Position numbers and translations under genes: made by a program. A stretch of 64,000 nt of DNA from Chthonomonas calidirosea (GTDB taxonomy: Bacteria; Armatimonadota; Chthonomonadetes; Chthonomonadales; CAJBBX01): contig DYKI01000005.1 in NCBI GenBank assembly GCA_020722705.1, positions 7,254-71,253 of the forward strand, given 5' to 3'. Below are positions 25,666 through 34,817 of the stretch, in pieces (the stretch's first letter is position 1; every line of letters starts with the position of its first letter). The notes beneath the pieces are model-generated. The model did not search any database. It saw only the letters and a list, made by a program, of their open reading frames with translations, and was not told the DNA's origin.

Positions 25666-26880
25666 ATGACAGCCTATCACTCGAGAGAGCTGGCGGGGCG
25701 CGTCGAACGAGCGCTGCGGCGTCTCCCTGTCGTCGTCATATCCGGACTGAGGCAGAGCGGGAAGAGCACGATGCTCCAGAGCGAGGACCGTCTTGCCCGA
25801 GGGCGATCCTACCGGACCCTTGACGACTTCGCTACCCTTGCGGCGTCGAGAGCGAACCCGGAGGCCTTGCTCGAGCAACCTTGTGTCCTCGATGAGGTGC
25901 AGCGGAGTCCGGACCTCTTGATCGCGATCAAACGGGTCGTGGATCGTGGGCGAGAACCGGGCCGGTTTCTCCTGTCCGGTTCGGCGAACCTTGCCCTTCT
26001 CGGCAGTGTTTCGGAGACGCTGGCCGGTCGGGCCGTATACATGAACCTCCATCCGATGACCAGGCGTGAGATCCGTCGTGAGACGCATAGCGCGCCGTTG
26101 CTGGTCTCCTGGCTGAACGAACGGACTCTGCCGGTGGGTGAGAGGCCTCCCGTGGCCGACGCTGAGGTGGCCCGTGGCGGTCTCCCCCCCGCGTGCCTCG
26201 GCTCGGCTGATGGTGTGGACGAGTGGTTCCGAGGCTATGTCCAGACCTACGTTGAACGCGATGTTCGTCAGCTTTCACAGGTCGGTGACCTGGTGTCGTT
26301 CCAGACATTCACGGCGCTGGCTGCTCTGCGCACTGCACAGGTCCTGGTCATCGCCTCGCTCGCGCGCGACGCGCGAGTGAGCGCGGCCGTGGCTGCGCGC
26401 TACCTCAACCTGCTTGAGGCATCTTTCCTTGTGCGCCGCCTGCCGCCCTTCCTCGGAAACGAGTCGAAGCGGCTTGTCAGGTCGCCCAAGCTCTACTTTA
26501 CGGATTCCGGTTTGGCCACACACCTGATGGGTGGATCGGCGACCAGCCTTCCGCCGGCATTCCGCGGCGCGCTCTTCGAGACGTACACGGCGGCGAATCT
26601 CTCGGCGATCATTGAAGCGCATCTGCCCGATGCCCGGCTGAGCTACTGGCATGAGCAGGGACGGCACGAGGTGGACTTCGTGATCGAGCGCGCCGGCCAG
26701 GTGGTCGCCGTGGAGATCAAGGCCGCATCGAGATGGGACACGGGTGACCTGTCAGGCCTTCGCGCGTTCATGCGCCACACGCCTGCTTGCAGCGGCGCGA
26801 TCCTTGCGTACAATGGGATGCAGGCTGTGGCTCTCGACGGCGGCATCCAGGCCATTCCGTTGGCCTCGCTGATCGCTTAA
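25666..26880 (+). CDS. AAA-type ATPase with DUF4143 domain
   Basis: The 404-aa protein belongs to the AAA_14/DUF4143 family. Walker A is GLRQSGKST (near residue 28), Walker B is CVLDEVQR, and a sensor-like LLSGSANL follows. The C-terminal DUF4143 part ends with a nuclease-like segment, EVDFVIERAGQVVAVEIKAA. Family members are widespread in mobile and variable regions, but their role is poorly defined. Upstream in-frame starts to 25594 are rejected because the promoter overlaps them. The flanking terminator and own promoter mark it as an independent unit. Confidence 0.88.
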   Translation: MTAYHSRELAGRVERALRRLPVVVISGLRQSGKSTMLQSEDRLARGRSYRTLDDFATLAASRANPEALLEQPCVLDEVQRSPDLLIAIKRVVDRGREPGRFLLSGSANLALLGSVSETLAGRAVYMNLHPMTRREIRRETHSAPLLVSWLNERTLPVGERPPVADAEVARGGLPPACLGSADGVDEWFRGYVQTYVERDVRQLSQVGDLVSFQTFTALAALRTAQVLVIASLARDARVSAAVAARYLNLLEASFLVRRLPPFLGNESKRLVRSPKLYFTDSGLATHLMGGSATSLPPAFRGALFETYTAANLSAIIEAHLPDARLSYWHEQGRHEVDFVIERAGQVVAVEIKAASRWDTGDLSGLRAFMRHTPACSGAILAYNGMQAVALDGGIQAIPLASLIA

Positions 26881-27009
26881 CGATGAGTCCTGAGACGCAG
26901 GGGCATGTCGGGTGGTCGAATCCGGCCGACATGGGCAATGCAGTCGCGCACAGCTTTGCCCTCAGCAGGGCAGGCCAATGAGGATGTGGAAGGTAGGGCT
27001 ATGTGAGCA

Positions 27010-29619
27010 ATGAGTGTCATTTGCTGTCTTGGAGGCGTGGCTGCCATGGTGGTCGCCCATTCGGAGCCGCTGACGGTCCGCGTCAAGGTGACCAGGGGCG
27101 CTCCTGCTCTGCTCGTCAACGGGAAGCCCGTTCGACCCCGCATGTTCTTCGGCGGGCCGGGGACCAATCCCATCAGGGTCGGTCCCGAAGGCAGGCGCAT
27201 AGCATTCGAGTTCACGGCCAACAGCGAGGCGCCCGGCGACGGCACCATGCACTTCCGGTTCGGCCGGAAGGCTGGACAGGTCTGGCTCGACGACGTGTCG
27301 GTCGTGGATGTCGAGACCGCACGTGCGGTGATGCCCCGGGCGGCTTTCGAGGCAGGCGAGCTGCCATGGTCCGAGCAGTGGATCGTCTGGCCGAGGGACG
27401 AAAAGAACACCGTCGGGAAGGTGGAAGGAGCTGCCGGAGAGGGTGCCGAAGGCACGGCCGGGCTCAAGGTAACCCTGACCGATCCTCCGGGTGGGAGGTG
27501 GCCCGACTTCCACATCTACCATGTGCCGAACATGCGGATCGAGCGGGGCAAGACCTATCGGGTGTCGCTGTGGTGCCGCGCCGATCCGGCGCGCGATGTG
27601 GCGATCAACTTCTATCGGCCTGGCGCCACGTTTGTACACCTGGGCGGGCCTCCGAGCCGCTTCGAGAGCCAGATCAAACTTGCCGCGGATGCGGGGGTGG
27701 ACTTCGTGTCTTTCATCATTCCCACGCCATGGCCCGAGCCGGGGCATGAGCCGGATTGGACCGGCGTGGATGCCGAGTGCGACCGGGTGCTCAAGGCCAA
27801 CCCCCGGGCGCTGCTGCTGCCCCGTTTCGGCCTCGATCCTCCGGGCTGGTGGGCGCGGGCGCATCCCGACGATATGATGCAGTGGGAGAACGGGTCGCGG
27901 CGACACACCGCGGTGCCGGCATCCCCGCGCTATCGCAAGGATGCCGCCGAGCGAACCGCGGCGCTCATCCGGCACCTGGAGGAGCGATACCCCGACAACA
28001 TGGCAGGCTACCATCCATGCGGCCAGAACACTGGAGAGTGGTTCTACGAAGAGACCTGGGGCGCTCTGCTCAACGGCTACGCCAAAGCCGATCTGGAGGG
28101 CTGGCGTGCCTGGCTCCTGGCGGCGTACGCCGATGACGCGGCGCTGCGCAAGGCGTGGCGCGATCCCACGGTGACGCGGGCCGAAGCCACGCTCCCGACG
28201 ACGGCCGAGCGTCGCGGCAATCCGAACGGCACCCTGCGCGATCCTGCGACCGAGCGCAAACTGCTCGATTTCGCGCAATACCAGCAGGACGCCATGGCGG
28301 AGTTCGTGTGCGAGACGGCTCGCGCCGCCCGACAAGCATCCGAAGGCCGCAAACTGATCGTGTACTTCTACGGGTACGCCTACGAGTTCGGCGGCGTCGC
28401 GCTGGGTCCGTCCACATCGGGCCACTATGCCATGCGGCGCGTGCTCGAGTGCCCGGACATTGACATTCTGTGTTCCCCCATCTCGTACGGCGACCGCGGG
28501 CTGGGCGGGACCGGCCCCGTCATGTCCGCCGCCGAAAGCGTTGCATTGACGGGCAGCAAGATGTGGCTTCAGGAGGACGACACCCGCACCCATGAGAGCC
28601 CTGATGTGCCCGATGCCATTGCCCGCCTCAAGACACCCGGTGAGACAGAGCGGGCGCTGACGAGGAATCTGATCAACGAGGCGACTCGCAACCTGGCCAC
28701 ATGGTGGATGGACCTCGGGATGACCGGCTGGTTCGACGATCCTGGCATCTGGGGCCTCATGAAGAGGTTCGAACCCATTGACCGCTACTTTATGGAACAT
28801 CCGACTCCGTTTCTTCCTGAGGTGGCCAGCGTTATGGATGAGAGGTCCATGCTGCTCATCGGGCCGAACGTCTACCCCGAAACGTTTCCGCTGACGTACG
28901 GGGCGCGGCATCAACTTGGCCGGATGGGCGCGCCTTACGGGCAGTACTTGCAGGACGATGTCGTGGCCGGGCGGGTCAAGGCGCGGATGTATGTGTTCCA
29001 CAGCGCATTCCGGATGAGCGCAGGCGACCGTGCCAGGTTATTGCGGGCGACGCGTGGCTCGATGCGCGTTTGGCTGTATGCGCCCGGCGCGTTCGACGAT
29101 GCCGGCCCCTCACCCGAGGGCATGCGGGAGCTGACTGGATTCCGGATCGAACCTGTGAAACTGACTTCAGCCCGGGCGACGCCGACACCGGCGGGGATTG
29201 CATTGGGACTGATGGGACCCGTCGGACTGGACAGACCGGTCCGGCCTCTCTACGCAGCGATGGACGCTGCGCCCGAGGAGACTCTGGCCACATATGCGGA
29301 CGGTTCGGCCGCTGTCGCGCTCCGCAAGACCTCCGACGGATGGTCCATGTTCGTTGGGACGCCTGGACTGACGCCTGAGATGTTGCGGATCGCAGCCGAC
29401 AAGGCGAACGTCCATGTATACTCCCGCGACAATGCGGCCGTGTGGTCCAACGGCCCCTATGTCGCCGTGCAGGCTACGCGTGACGGACCCGTGGCGGTTC
29501 GGCTGAAGAGCCGCAACGTCGTTTCGGACGCCATTACCGGTGAACGGATCGGCTCCGGACCCCATCTGACGTTCAACATGCGCAAGGGCGACATACGAGT
29601 GCTGAAGGCCGGGCGTTGA
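27010..29619 (+). CDS. Large GH-A clan (GH42-like) glycoside hydrolase, putative
   Basis: The 869-aa protein begins with about 200 residues that look like a carbohydrate-binding beta-sandwich (VWLDDVSVVD and GKTYRVSLWCRAD). A TIM-barrel domain resembling beta-galactosidase family 42 follows. Candidate catalytic acids are the glutamate in QNTGEWFYEE (near residue 342) and the glutamate in MWLQEDDTRTH (near residue 522). The remainder resembles the trimerisation/beta domains of GH42. The substrate is unknown. Export is uncertain because the N-terminal hydrophobic stretch is short. GH2 follows after 31 nt, suggesting co-transcription. Confidence 0.7.
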   Translation: MSVICCLGGVAAMVVAHSEPLTVRVKVTRGAPALLVNGKPVRPRMFFGGPGTNPIRVGPEGRRIAFEFTANSEAPGDGTMHFRFGRKAGQVWLDDVSVVDVETARAVMPRAAFEAGELPWSEQWIVWPRDEKNTVGKVEGAAGEGAEGTAGLKVTLTDPPGGRWPDFHIYHVPNMRIERGKTYRVSLWCRADPARDVAINFYRPGATFVHLGGPPSRFESQIKLAADAGVDFVSFIIPTPWPEPGHEPDWTGVDAECDRVLKANPRALLLPRFGLDPPGWWARAHPDDMMQWENGSRRHTAVPASPRYRKDAAERTAALIRHLEERYPDNMAGYHPCGQNTGEWFYEETWGALLNGYAKADLEGWRAWLLAAYADDAALRKAWRDPTVTRAEATLPTTAERRGNPNGTLRDPATERKLLDFAQYQQDAMAEFVCETARAARQASEGRKLIVYFYGYAYEFGGVALGPSTSGHYAMRRVLECPDIDILCSPISYGDRGLGGTGPVMSAAESVALTGSKMWLQEDDTRTHESPDVPDAIARLKTPGETERALTRNLINEATRNLATWWMDLGMTGWFDDPGIWGLMKRFEPIDRYFMEHPTPFLPEVASVMDERSMLLIGPNVYPETFPLTYGARHQLGRMGAPYGQYLQDDVVAGRVKARMYVFHSAFRMSAGDRARLLRATRGSMRVWLYAPGAFDDAGPSPEGMRELTGFRIEPVKLTSARATPTPAGIALGLMGPVGLDRPVRPLYAAMDAAPEETLATYADGSAAVALRKTSDGWSMFVGTPGLTPEMLRIAADKANVHVYSRDNAAVWSNGPYVAVQATRDGPVAVRLKSRNVVSDAITGERIGSGPHLTFNMRKGDIRVLKAGR

Positions 29620-29650
29620 GCCGAACGAGACGCGAGACAAGAACGAGGAG

Positions 29651-32179
29651 ATGCTCTTGGCCGACGGATTTCTGTCGCTGAATGGCGATTGGCAACTGAC
29701 CTGGTCCGAAGACTGCCCGGATGTTCCGGCGGCACCCGATGCCCCCGGCCAGATGTGGATACCTGCAAGGGTGCCCGCTCCCGTCCACGAGGTCTTGATG
29801 GAAGCGGGGCTGCTCGACGACCCGAATGTGGGACTCAACAGCCTTCGGGCCCGATGGGTGGAGGAGCAGTACTGGGTCTGCCGACTGGCCTTTGACGCAC
29901 CGGACGGCGCGCTCGCGGGGTCCCAGTGGCTCGTATTCGAGTGGCTGGAGCTCGACGCTTCTGTTCGCCTGAACGGTCACGAGGTCGGTCGGCACAGGAA
30001 TGCGCACCGAAAGGCCCGCTTCGACGTCACGGGGCATCTGCATCCAGGCCGAAATGTGCTTGTGGTCGTTGTTGAGAGCGGCCTTCATGCGGTGAACGAC
30101 TTGCCGGTCGCCGGCTATGGGCTCGACCCCTATGCCCGGCAAACGCGCAGACCTCTGCTGCGCAAGGCCCAGTATCAGTGCGGCTGGGACTGGAACCCGC
30201 GCATGATGAACGTCGGCATCCTCGGAAATGTCCGGCTCGAGTGGGCTGCCGCGCCTATGCTGGAATCTGCATGGCTTGTGGCGGTGGCGTCCGACGATCT
30301 GAAGTCGGCGCGCCTGTCTGCGAAGGTCCGGATCCTGTGGCCCGAAGGATGTGAGGAACCCTGCACCTTGCGGGCTGTGATTGCCGATACGGGTCAGTCG
30401 GTGGCGGCGCCGGTAACGCGTCCCGATGCCGGTGCGCGGTCTTCCGAGCACGAGGTTCAGTTCACGATTGCTGAACCGTTGCTGTGGTGGCCGATCGGCC
30501 ATGGGCCTCAGAACCTGTACACCGTCGAGGTGACCGTCGAGTCGAAGTCCGGCCGGCAGGTGCGTTCGCTGAGGACCGGCATCCGCAAGGTGCAGATAGA
30601 CCAAACGCCGCACCCCGAGGCAGGCAGACACTTCATCATCCGCGTCAATGACCGTCCGATCTTCTGCAAGGGGGGCAACTGGGTGCCGCCCGACCTCATG
30701 CCGTCCCGCGTGCCGCCCGAACGTTACCGCGAGCTTGTGCGTCATGCCGTTGACGCCAACTTCACCATGCTGCGCGTCTGGGGCGGAGCGGTCTTCATCC
30801 CGGATGAGCTTGCCGACGCGTGCGACGATGCGGGGATTCTGTTGTGGCACGACTTCCTGTTTGCGTGCGCCAAGTATCCCGGGGACGATCCGGACTTCGT
30901 GACCGAGGTCGAACTGGAAGTGACGGAGGCGGTCCGCAGGCTTTCCCGCCACCCGTCTCTGGTGGTCTGGTGCGGCAACAACGAGGTGGAATGGGGTGAT
31001 CGCGAATGGGGCTACCGCGAGAAGCGTCCCGTTACACCCCATCACGCCCTTTTTTACCTGTACATCCCGCGCATTCTGCGCGCCGAGGATCCGTCGAAGG
31101 TGTACTGGCCGAGCTCGCCGTGGTCGCCCGACTTTGGCGCGCCGAACGACCCGACGGTAGGCGATCAGCACCCGTGGGGCGTCTCGATACTGGAGCCTGG
31201 CCCGGCGGACTTCTGGAAGTACCGCGGGTACGTAGACAGGTTCCCAAACGAGGGTGGGGTTCTCGGGGCATCTCTGCCGGTTACGTTGGACAGCTTCCTC
31301 CCCGAACATGAAAGGCGTTTGCTGACACCGTCATGGGTACACCACGACAATCCCATTGCGTTTCGAGGGGCGAAGCCGGGCGATCTCGGCAGGGCCTACG
31401 ACACCTTCAAGCTGTGGACCGGACTCGATCCTCTGGCGATGGACTATCGTGACTACTCACTGCTGAGCGGCCTGGTTCAGGCCGAAGGGCTTCGGGAGTA
31501 CATCGCCAACTACCGTCGGCGAATGTATAGCAGCTCGTCAGCCATCTTCTGGATGTACAACGATTCGTGGCCGGTCACGCACGGGTGGACGATTGTGGAC
31601 TACTACCTGCGCCGCAAGCTCAGCTACCATCCGGTTCGCCGGGCGTTTCAGCCGGTGACCGCAGTCGTCGCCGATGAGGGCGAGCAAATCGGGTTCTACG
31701 GTGTCAACGACAGCCCCGGCGAGTGGCGCGGCCTGCTCAGCTTCGGCCTGTTCAGCTTGGCCGGCGGGTACCCCTCCAGGGAGGAACGCGACGTGGTTAT
31801 ACCACCGCTGTCCTCGGTTCGACTGGCCTCGCTTCCACGTGGAGCATGGGAACGTGCAGGCCTTGAAAGCACAGGAGCGTTTGCTCGCCTGATTGACCGA
31901 GGAACCGAGGCAGCGATGCATCGCCTGTTCGTGAGGCGATTCGGAGACCTTGAGTTTGTGGATCGCCCGGTGAAGGTAGAGTGCGCCGAAGGACGCGCAA
32001 CATTCACATGCGAGGCGTTTGCCTGGGGCGTGTGCCTGGATCTGGCGGGTCGCGACGATCTGGCCGACAACTGCTTCGACCTGCTTCCCGGCGTTGGGTA
32101 TACTTTGCCCTGTCTGAACGACCGCGAGCCTCCGCAGGTGGCATTCGTCGGCAGTCGGGCCCTAATGTCGGCGCGATGA
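29651..32179 (+). CDS. GH2-family beta-mannosidase-like glycosidase
   Basis: The 842-aa protein has the GH2 order: a jelly-roll domain (NGDWQLTW; LEWLELDASVRLNGHEVG-type region), an Ig-like domain and a TIM barrel. The acid/base motif WCGNNE lies near residue 440, and the region expected to hold the nucleophile reads FPNEGG near residue 533. Beta-mannosidases release mannose from beta-mannosides. There is no signal peptide, so it is cytoplasmic and acts on imported oligosaccharides. The ATG at 29651 directly abuts GAGGAG. A TTG two codons later has proper spacing and may be the real start. Confidence 0.85.
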   Translation: MLLADGFLSLNGDWQLTWSEDCPDVPAAPDAPGQMWIPARVPAPVHEVLMEAGLLDDPNVGLNSLRARWVEEQYWVCRLAFDAPDGALAGSQWLVFEWLELDASVRLNGHEVGRHRNAHRKARFDVTGHLHPGRNVLVVVVESGLHAVNDLPVAGYGLDPYARQTRRPLLRKAQYQCGWDWNPRMMNVGILGNVRLEWAAAPMLESAWLVAVASDDLKSARLSAKVRILWPEGCEEPCTLRAVIADTGQSVAAPVTRPDAGARSSEHEVQFTIAEPLLWWPIGHGPQNLYTVEVTVESKSGRQVRSLRTGIRKVQIDQTPHPEAGRHFIIRVNDRPIFCKGGNWVPPDLMPSRVPPERYRELVRHAVDANFTMLRVWGGAVFIPDELADACDDAGILLWHDFLFACAKYPGDDPDFVTEVELEVTEAVRRLSRHPSLVVWCGNNEVEWGDREWGYREKRPVTPHHALFYLYIPRILRAEDPSKVYWPSSPWSPDFGAPNDPTVGDQHPWGVSILEPGPADFWKYRGYVDRFPNEGGVLGASLPVTLDSFLPEHERRLLTPSWVHHDNPIAFRGAKPGDLGRAYDTFKLWTGLDPLAMDYRDYSLLSGLVQAEGLREYIANYRRRMYSSSSAIFWMYNDSWPVTHGWTIVDYYLRRKLSYHPVRRAFQPVTAVVADEGEQIGFYGVNDSPGEWRGLLSFGLFSLAGGYPSREERDVVIPPLSSVRLASLPRGAWERAGLESTGAFARLIDRGTEAAMHRLFVRRFGDLEFVDRPVKVECAEGRATFTCEAFAWGVCLDLAGRDDLADNCFDLLPGVGYTLPCLNDREPPQVAFVGSRALMSAR

Positions 32180-32198
32180 CACTTCGAGTCGCCCTCTG

Positions 32199-32241
32199 CG
32201 TTGGTCTTGTCGCAAGAACCCCCCGGCAAGTGCGCCAACGC
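32199..32241 (+). terminator. Structured element after the GH2 gene
   Basis: GCGTTGG (32199-32205) pairs perfectly with CCAACGC (32235-32241) and encloses a small hairpin (TCTTG-TCG-CAAGA). A short TTTT follows some 8 nt later. It may end the glycosidase transcript before the ferredoxin gene. The remaining 100 nt to the ferredoxin start hold no recognisable gene or cobalamin-riboswitch signature. Confidence 0.35.
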
Positions 32242-32354
32242 TGCCCCTTTTGCGGTATATGGGACATGGCGAAACCATGGAGCAAGAAGGTTGTTCTCTC
32301 GCCGCGAATGACGTGCTCAAGCACCGCATGCGTTTGGCAACAGGAGACTAGTGA

Positions 32355-32621
32355 ATGGCGAAGCGCATCAACCAGGATCGGTGCATACAGTGCGGTGTGT
32401 GCCTGGAAGAATGTCCCAACAACGGGATTTCCGAAGTGGACGGCGAATACCGAATCGATTCCGGCCTGTGCACGGAGTGCTTTGGTTTCTACAAGACCTC
32501 GCACTGCGTTGACATATGCCCCGTTGAAGCGATCGAGACCGATCCGGACCAGGAGGTCGAAGAGGACCTGCTCATCGGCAGGTCAGCGGACCTGCATCCG
32601 GAGCGTTTTCCGCGAAGCTAG
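32355..32621 (+). CDS. 2[4Fe-4S] ferredoxin, Alvin/YfhL-like
   Basis: The 88-aa protein carries two cluster motifs: CIQCGVCLEECP and a second with a longer gap, CTECFGFYKTSHCVDICP. The insertion between the second and third cysteines of the second motif is characteristic of Alvin-type low-potential ferredoxins. AGGAGA precedes the ATG by about 8 nt. Its position at the head of the corrinoid gene cluster suggests that it delivers low-potential electrons, perhaps to re-reduce inactive Co(II) corrinoid. A dedicated activase is not present here. Confidence 0.9.
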   Translation: MAKRINQDRCIQCGVCLEECPNNGISEVDGEYRIDSGLCTECFGFYKTSHCVDICPVEAIETDPDQEVEEDLLIGRSADLHPERFPRS

Positions 32622-32664
32622 CCACATTTGGCTCTAGTAAACACCAATCCGAGAGGATCCAACC

Positions 32665-33300
32665 ATGTCCGACTTGCAGGCGTTGTACACTGCCGTGCTC
32701 GAAGGCAACGCGCCGGCTGCCAAAGAGGTCGTCAAGCAGGCCCTCGATGAGGGGGTCAACCCTGAGGACCTGCTTCAGAAGTACATGATCCCGGCCATGG
32801 ACGAAGTGGGACGTCTATTCGAGGCCAATGAGTACTTCGTGCCGGAGTTGCTCATCTCGGCGCGCGCGATGAAAGGCGCCCTTGAGCTCATCCGTCCCAA
32901 ACTGGTCGAGACAGGCGCCAAGCCAGTCGGTAAGGTCGTGATCGGCACGGTGCGCGGTGACCTGCATGACATCGGCAAGAACCTTGTTGCGGCCATGCTC
33001 GAGGGCGGCGGATTCGAGATCATTGATCTTGGCGTTGATGTGTCGCCCGAGAAGTTCATCGAAGCTGCCAAAGAGAAGGGCGCCAACATCATCGCAATGT
33101 CCGCTCTTCTGACCACGACAATGCCGGGCATGAAGACGACTGTCGAAGCCATCGAGGCGGCCGGCCTGAAGGGCAAGGTCAAGACGATGATCGGCGGCGC
33201 GCCGGTGACTCAGCGTTACGCAGACGAAATCCGCGCCGACGGTTTCAGCGACAACGCCAGCGGCGCTGTACGCATTGCACGGGAACTCGTGGCAAAGTAA
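32665..33300 (+). CDS. Corrinoid (methyl-B12) shuttle protein, MtaC/MtbC-type
   Basis: The 211-aa protein has an N-terminal helical cap of the B12-binding_2 type (residues about 5-85). A Rossmann B12 domain follows with DLHDIG (histidine as lower cobalt ligand, near residue 104), MSALLTTT and IGGAPV. It holds the cobalamin that is methylated by one methyltransferase and demethylated by another. GAGAGGA precedes the ATG. It lies immediately upstream of the MtaB-like gene, the usual partner arrangement, but a 13-bp hairpin separates the two. Confidence 0.94.
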   Translation: MSDLQALYTAVLEGNAPAAKEVVKQALDEGVNPEDLLQKYMIPAMDEVGRLFEANEYFVPELLISARAMKGALELIRPKLVETGAKPVGKVVIGTVRGDLHDIGKNLVAAMLEGGGFEIIDLGVDVSPEKFIEAAKEKGANIIAMSALLTTTMPGMKTTVEAIEAAGLKGKVKTMIGGAPVTQRYADEIRADGFSDNASGAVRIARELVAK

Positions 33301-33357
33301 ACCCCCGGCATCGGCGCAAGATCGGCGCACACAGCACTCCTGCGGCCGTAGAGGATG

Positions 33358-33389
33358 GTGGACGCTCCGCGCGTGCGCGGTGCGTCCAC
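33358..33389 (+). other. Strong intra-operon hairpin between corrinoid protein and mtaB
   Basis: GTGGACGC (33358-33365) pairs with GCGTCCAC (33382-33389). After a T-T mismatch, CCGCG pairs with CGCGG around the loop CGTG. This 13-bp stem lacks a T-tract, so it fits RNA processing, 3'-end stabilisation or partial attenuation better than full termination. Confidence 0.6.
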
Positions 33390-33431
33390 GTCGGTTGCGC
33401 AAGCAGCCGCCACTCCCTACGGAGGCTCCCC

Positions 33432-34817
33432 ATGTCAGATGCGCTCTCAGTTGCGCCTGTCATACGGTCGCTGGATGAGTTCGTCTACGGTCGTGCGCCG
33501 AAGCCGATCACTTGCGGTCACGGTGTCGTCATCGGCGACGGCACGGTCATCCCCGAAGTGAACTTCACGCTTCCCGCCACTGACGTCAACCCCGACACCT
33601 GGGATTTCGTTCGAGCCCAGTACACCGAGATGATAGAAGGCGTCTGCAAACGCGCTGTCGAGCTCAATGTGCCGGGCCTGCTGGTCGAGTTCGAGACCCT
33701 TCCGCCGATGACGGTCAATCCTGAGTGGGGCGCGGAGATCACGGCCATCCTCGCCGAGACAATGGCCAGGTACCACGAACGCCATGGCCTGCGGTCGGCC
33801 CTCAGGCTGACGCCGAACGACACACGTGACCATGTGCGTCCCCCCGTCATGCGAAGCGGGATGTACTGGGAAGGCATGGTTCGGCTGTTCAGGATCGCCG
33901 GTTCATCCGGCGCCCACCTGCTGGCCATCGAGAGCACGGGCGGCAAGGAAATCCACGATGAAGGCTTGATGAACGCCGACCTTGAGACCATGGTCTTCGG
34001 CATTGGCGTGCTGGCTCCGCGGGATATGCGTTTCCTCTGGACCGAGATTGTTGCCGCCTGTCGCGACACGAACGTCCTCCCATCGGGTGACACCGCCTGC
34101 GGCTTTGCCAACACGGCGATGGTGCTCGCCGAGCAGCGCATGATCCCGCGGGTGCTTGCGGCGGTAGCTCGTGTTGCGGCTGTGCCCAGGTCGCTCGTCG
34201 CCTACGAAGTCGGCGCCGTCGGTCCCAGCAAGGACTGCGCCTACGAAGGCCCGTACATGAAGGCCATCATGGGCGTGCCGATCTCCATGGAGGGCCGCTC
34301 CGCGGCGTGCGCCCATTTGAGTCCCGTCGGCAACATCGCCCAGGCCGTCTGCGACTGCTGGTCCAACGAATCCGTTCAGAACGTGCGCCTGCTGAGCGCG
34401 AATGCACCGACGGTCAGCCTCGAGCAGCTCGCCTATGACTGCCGCTTGATGAATGTTGCCGCGAGCACGTCAAACGGGGCATCCCAGATGCGTGACTGGC
34501 TCACAGAGAGCGATGCGGGCCTCGATCCCCAGGCATTTGTCCTGCGGCCCGATGTGGCTCTTCGGCTTTCGGCGACGATCGCGGCTGAACCGACCCCTTA
34601 CCTGCGCACGAGGAAAGCCGTCCAAGCAACGCTGCAGGAGCTTGCCGACGCTGCAGCGAAGCATGAGGTCAGGATCGCGGACAACGAGGTGCGCTGGATG
34701 GATCGGTTCCGGCGAGTTGCCGACGGATTGCCTGAAAACGAAGAGGAGTTTGTGGCGAACATGCGAACGCGGCTGACCGATGCGCCGTACCTTCCGCAGG
34801 AGTATGGCCTCGCCTGA
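33432..34817 (+). CDS. mtaB: Methanol:corrinoid methyltransferase-like protein (MtaB family)
   Basis: The 461-aa protein matches the MtaB family over its length. It has glutamate in IESTGGKEIHDE, cysteine in SGDTACGFANT and cysteine in GPSKDCAYEGP at the places of the three zinc ligands of the Methanosarcina enzyme. MtaB activates a methyl donor (methanol in the type enzyme) on zinc and methylates its corrinoid partner. Family members in bacteria may use other donors, so the substrate is open. Its stop shares a base with the next start (TGATG). Confidence 0.9.
   Translation: MSDALSVAPVIRSLDEFVYGRAPKPITCGHGVVIGDGTVIPEVNFTLPATDVNPDTWDFVRAQYTEMIEGVCKRAVELNVPGLLVEFETLPPMTVNPEWGAEITAILAETMARYHERHGLRSALRLTPNDTRDHVRPPVMRSGMYWEGMVRLFRIAGSSGAHLLAIESTGGKEIHDEGLMNADLETMVFGIGVLAPRDMRFLWTEIVAACRDTNVLPSGDTACGFANTAMVLAEQRMIPRVLAAVARVAAVPRSLVAYEVGAVGPSKDCAYEGPYMKAIMGVPISMEGRSAACAHLSPVGNIAQAVCDCWSNESVQNVRLLSANAPTVSLEQLAYDCRLMNVAASTSNGASQMRDWLTESDAGLDPQAFVLRPDVALRLSATIAAEPTPYLRTRKAVQATLQELADAAAKHEVRIADNEVRWMDRFRRVADGLPENEEEFVANMRTRLTDAPYLPQEYGLA

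Noticed and set aside
26962-31309. Very long minus-strand frames (679 and 578 codons) opposite the glycosidases
   Set aside because: The plus strand carries glycosidase catalytic motifs (WCGNNE and others) and family-consistent sequence. Long antisense frames are expected in GC-rich coding DNA and show no family features.
32180-32354. Possible cobalamin riboswitch before the corrinoid cluster
   Set aside because: The conserved B12-box pattern was not found. Only a simple two-level hairpin is visible. A covariance-model search would settle it.
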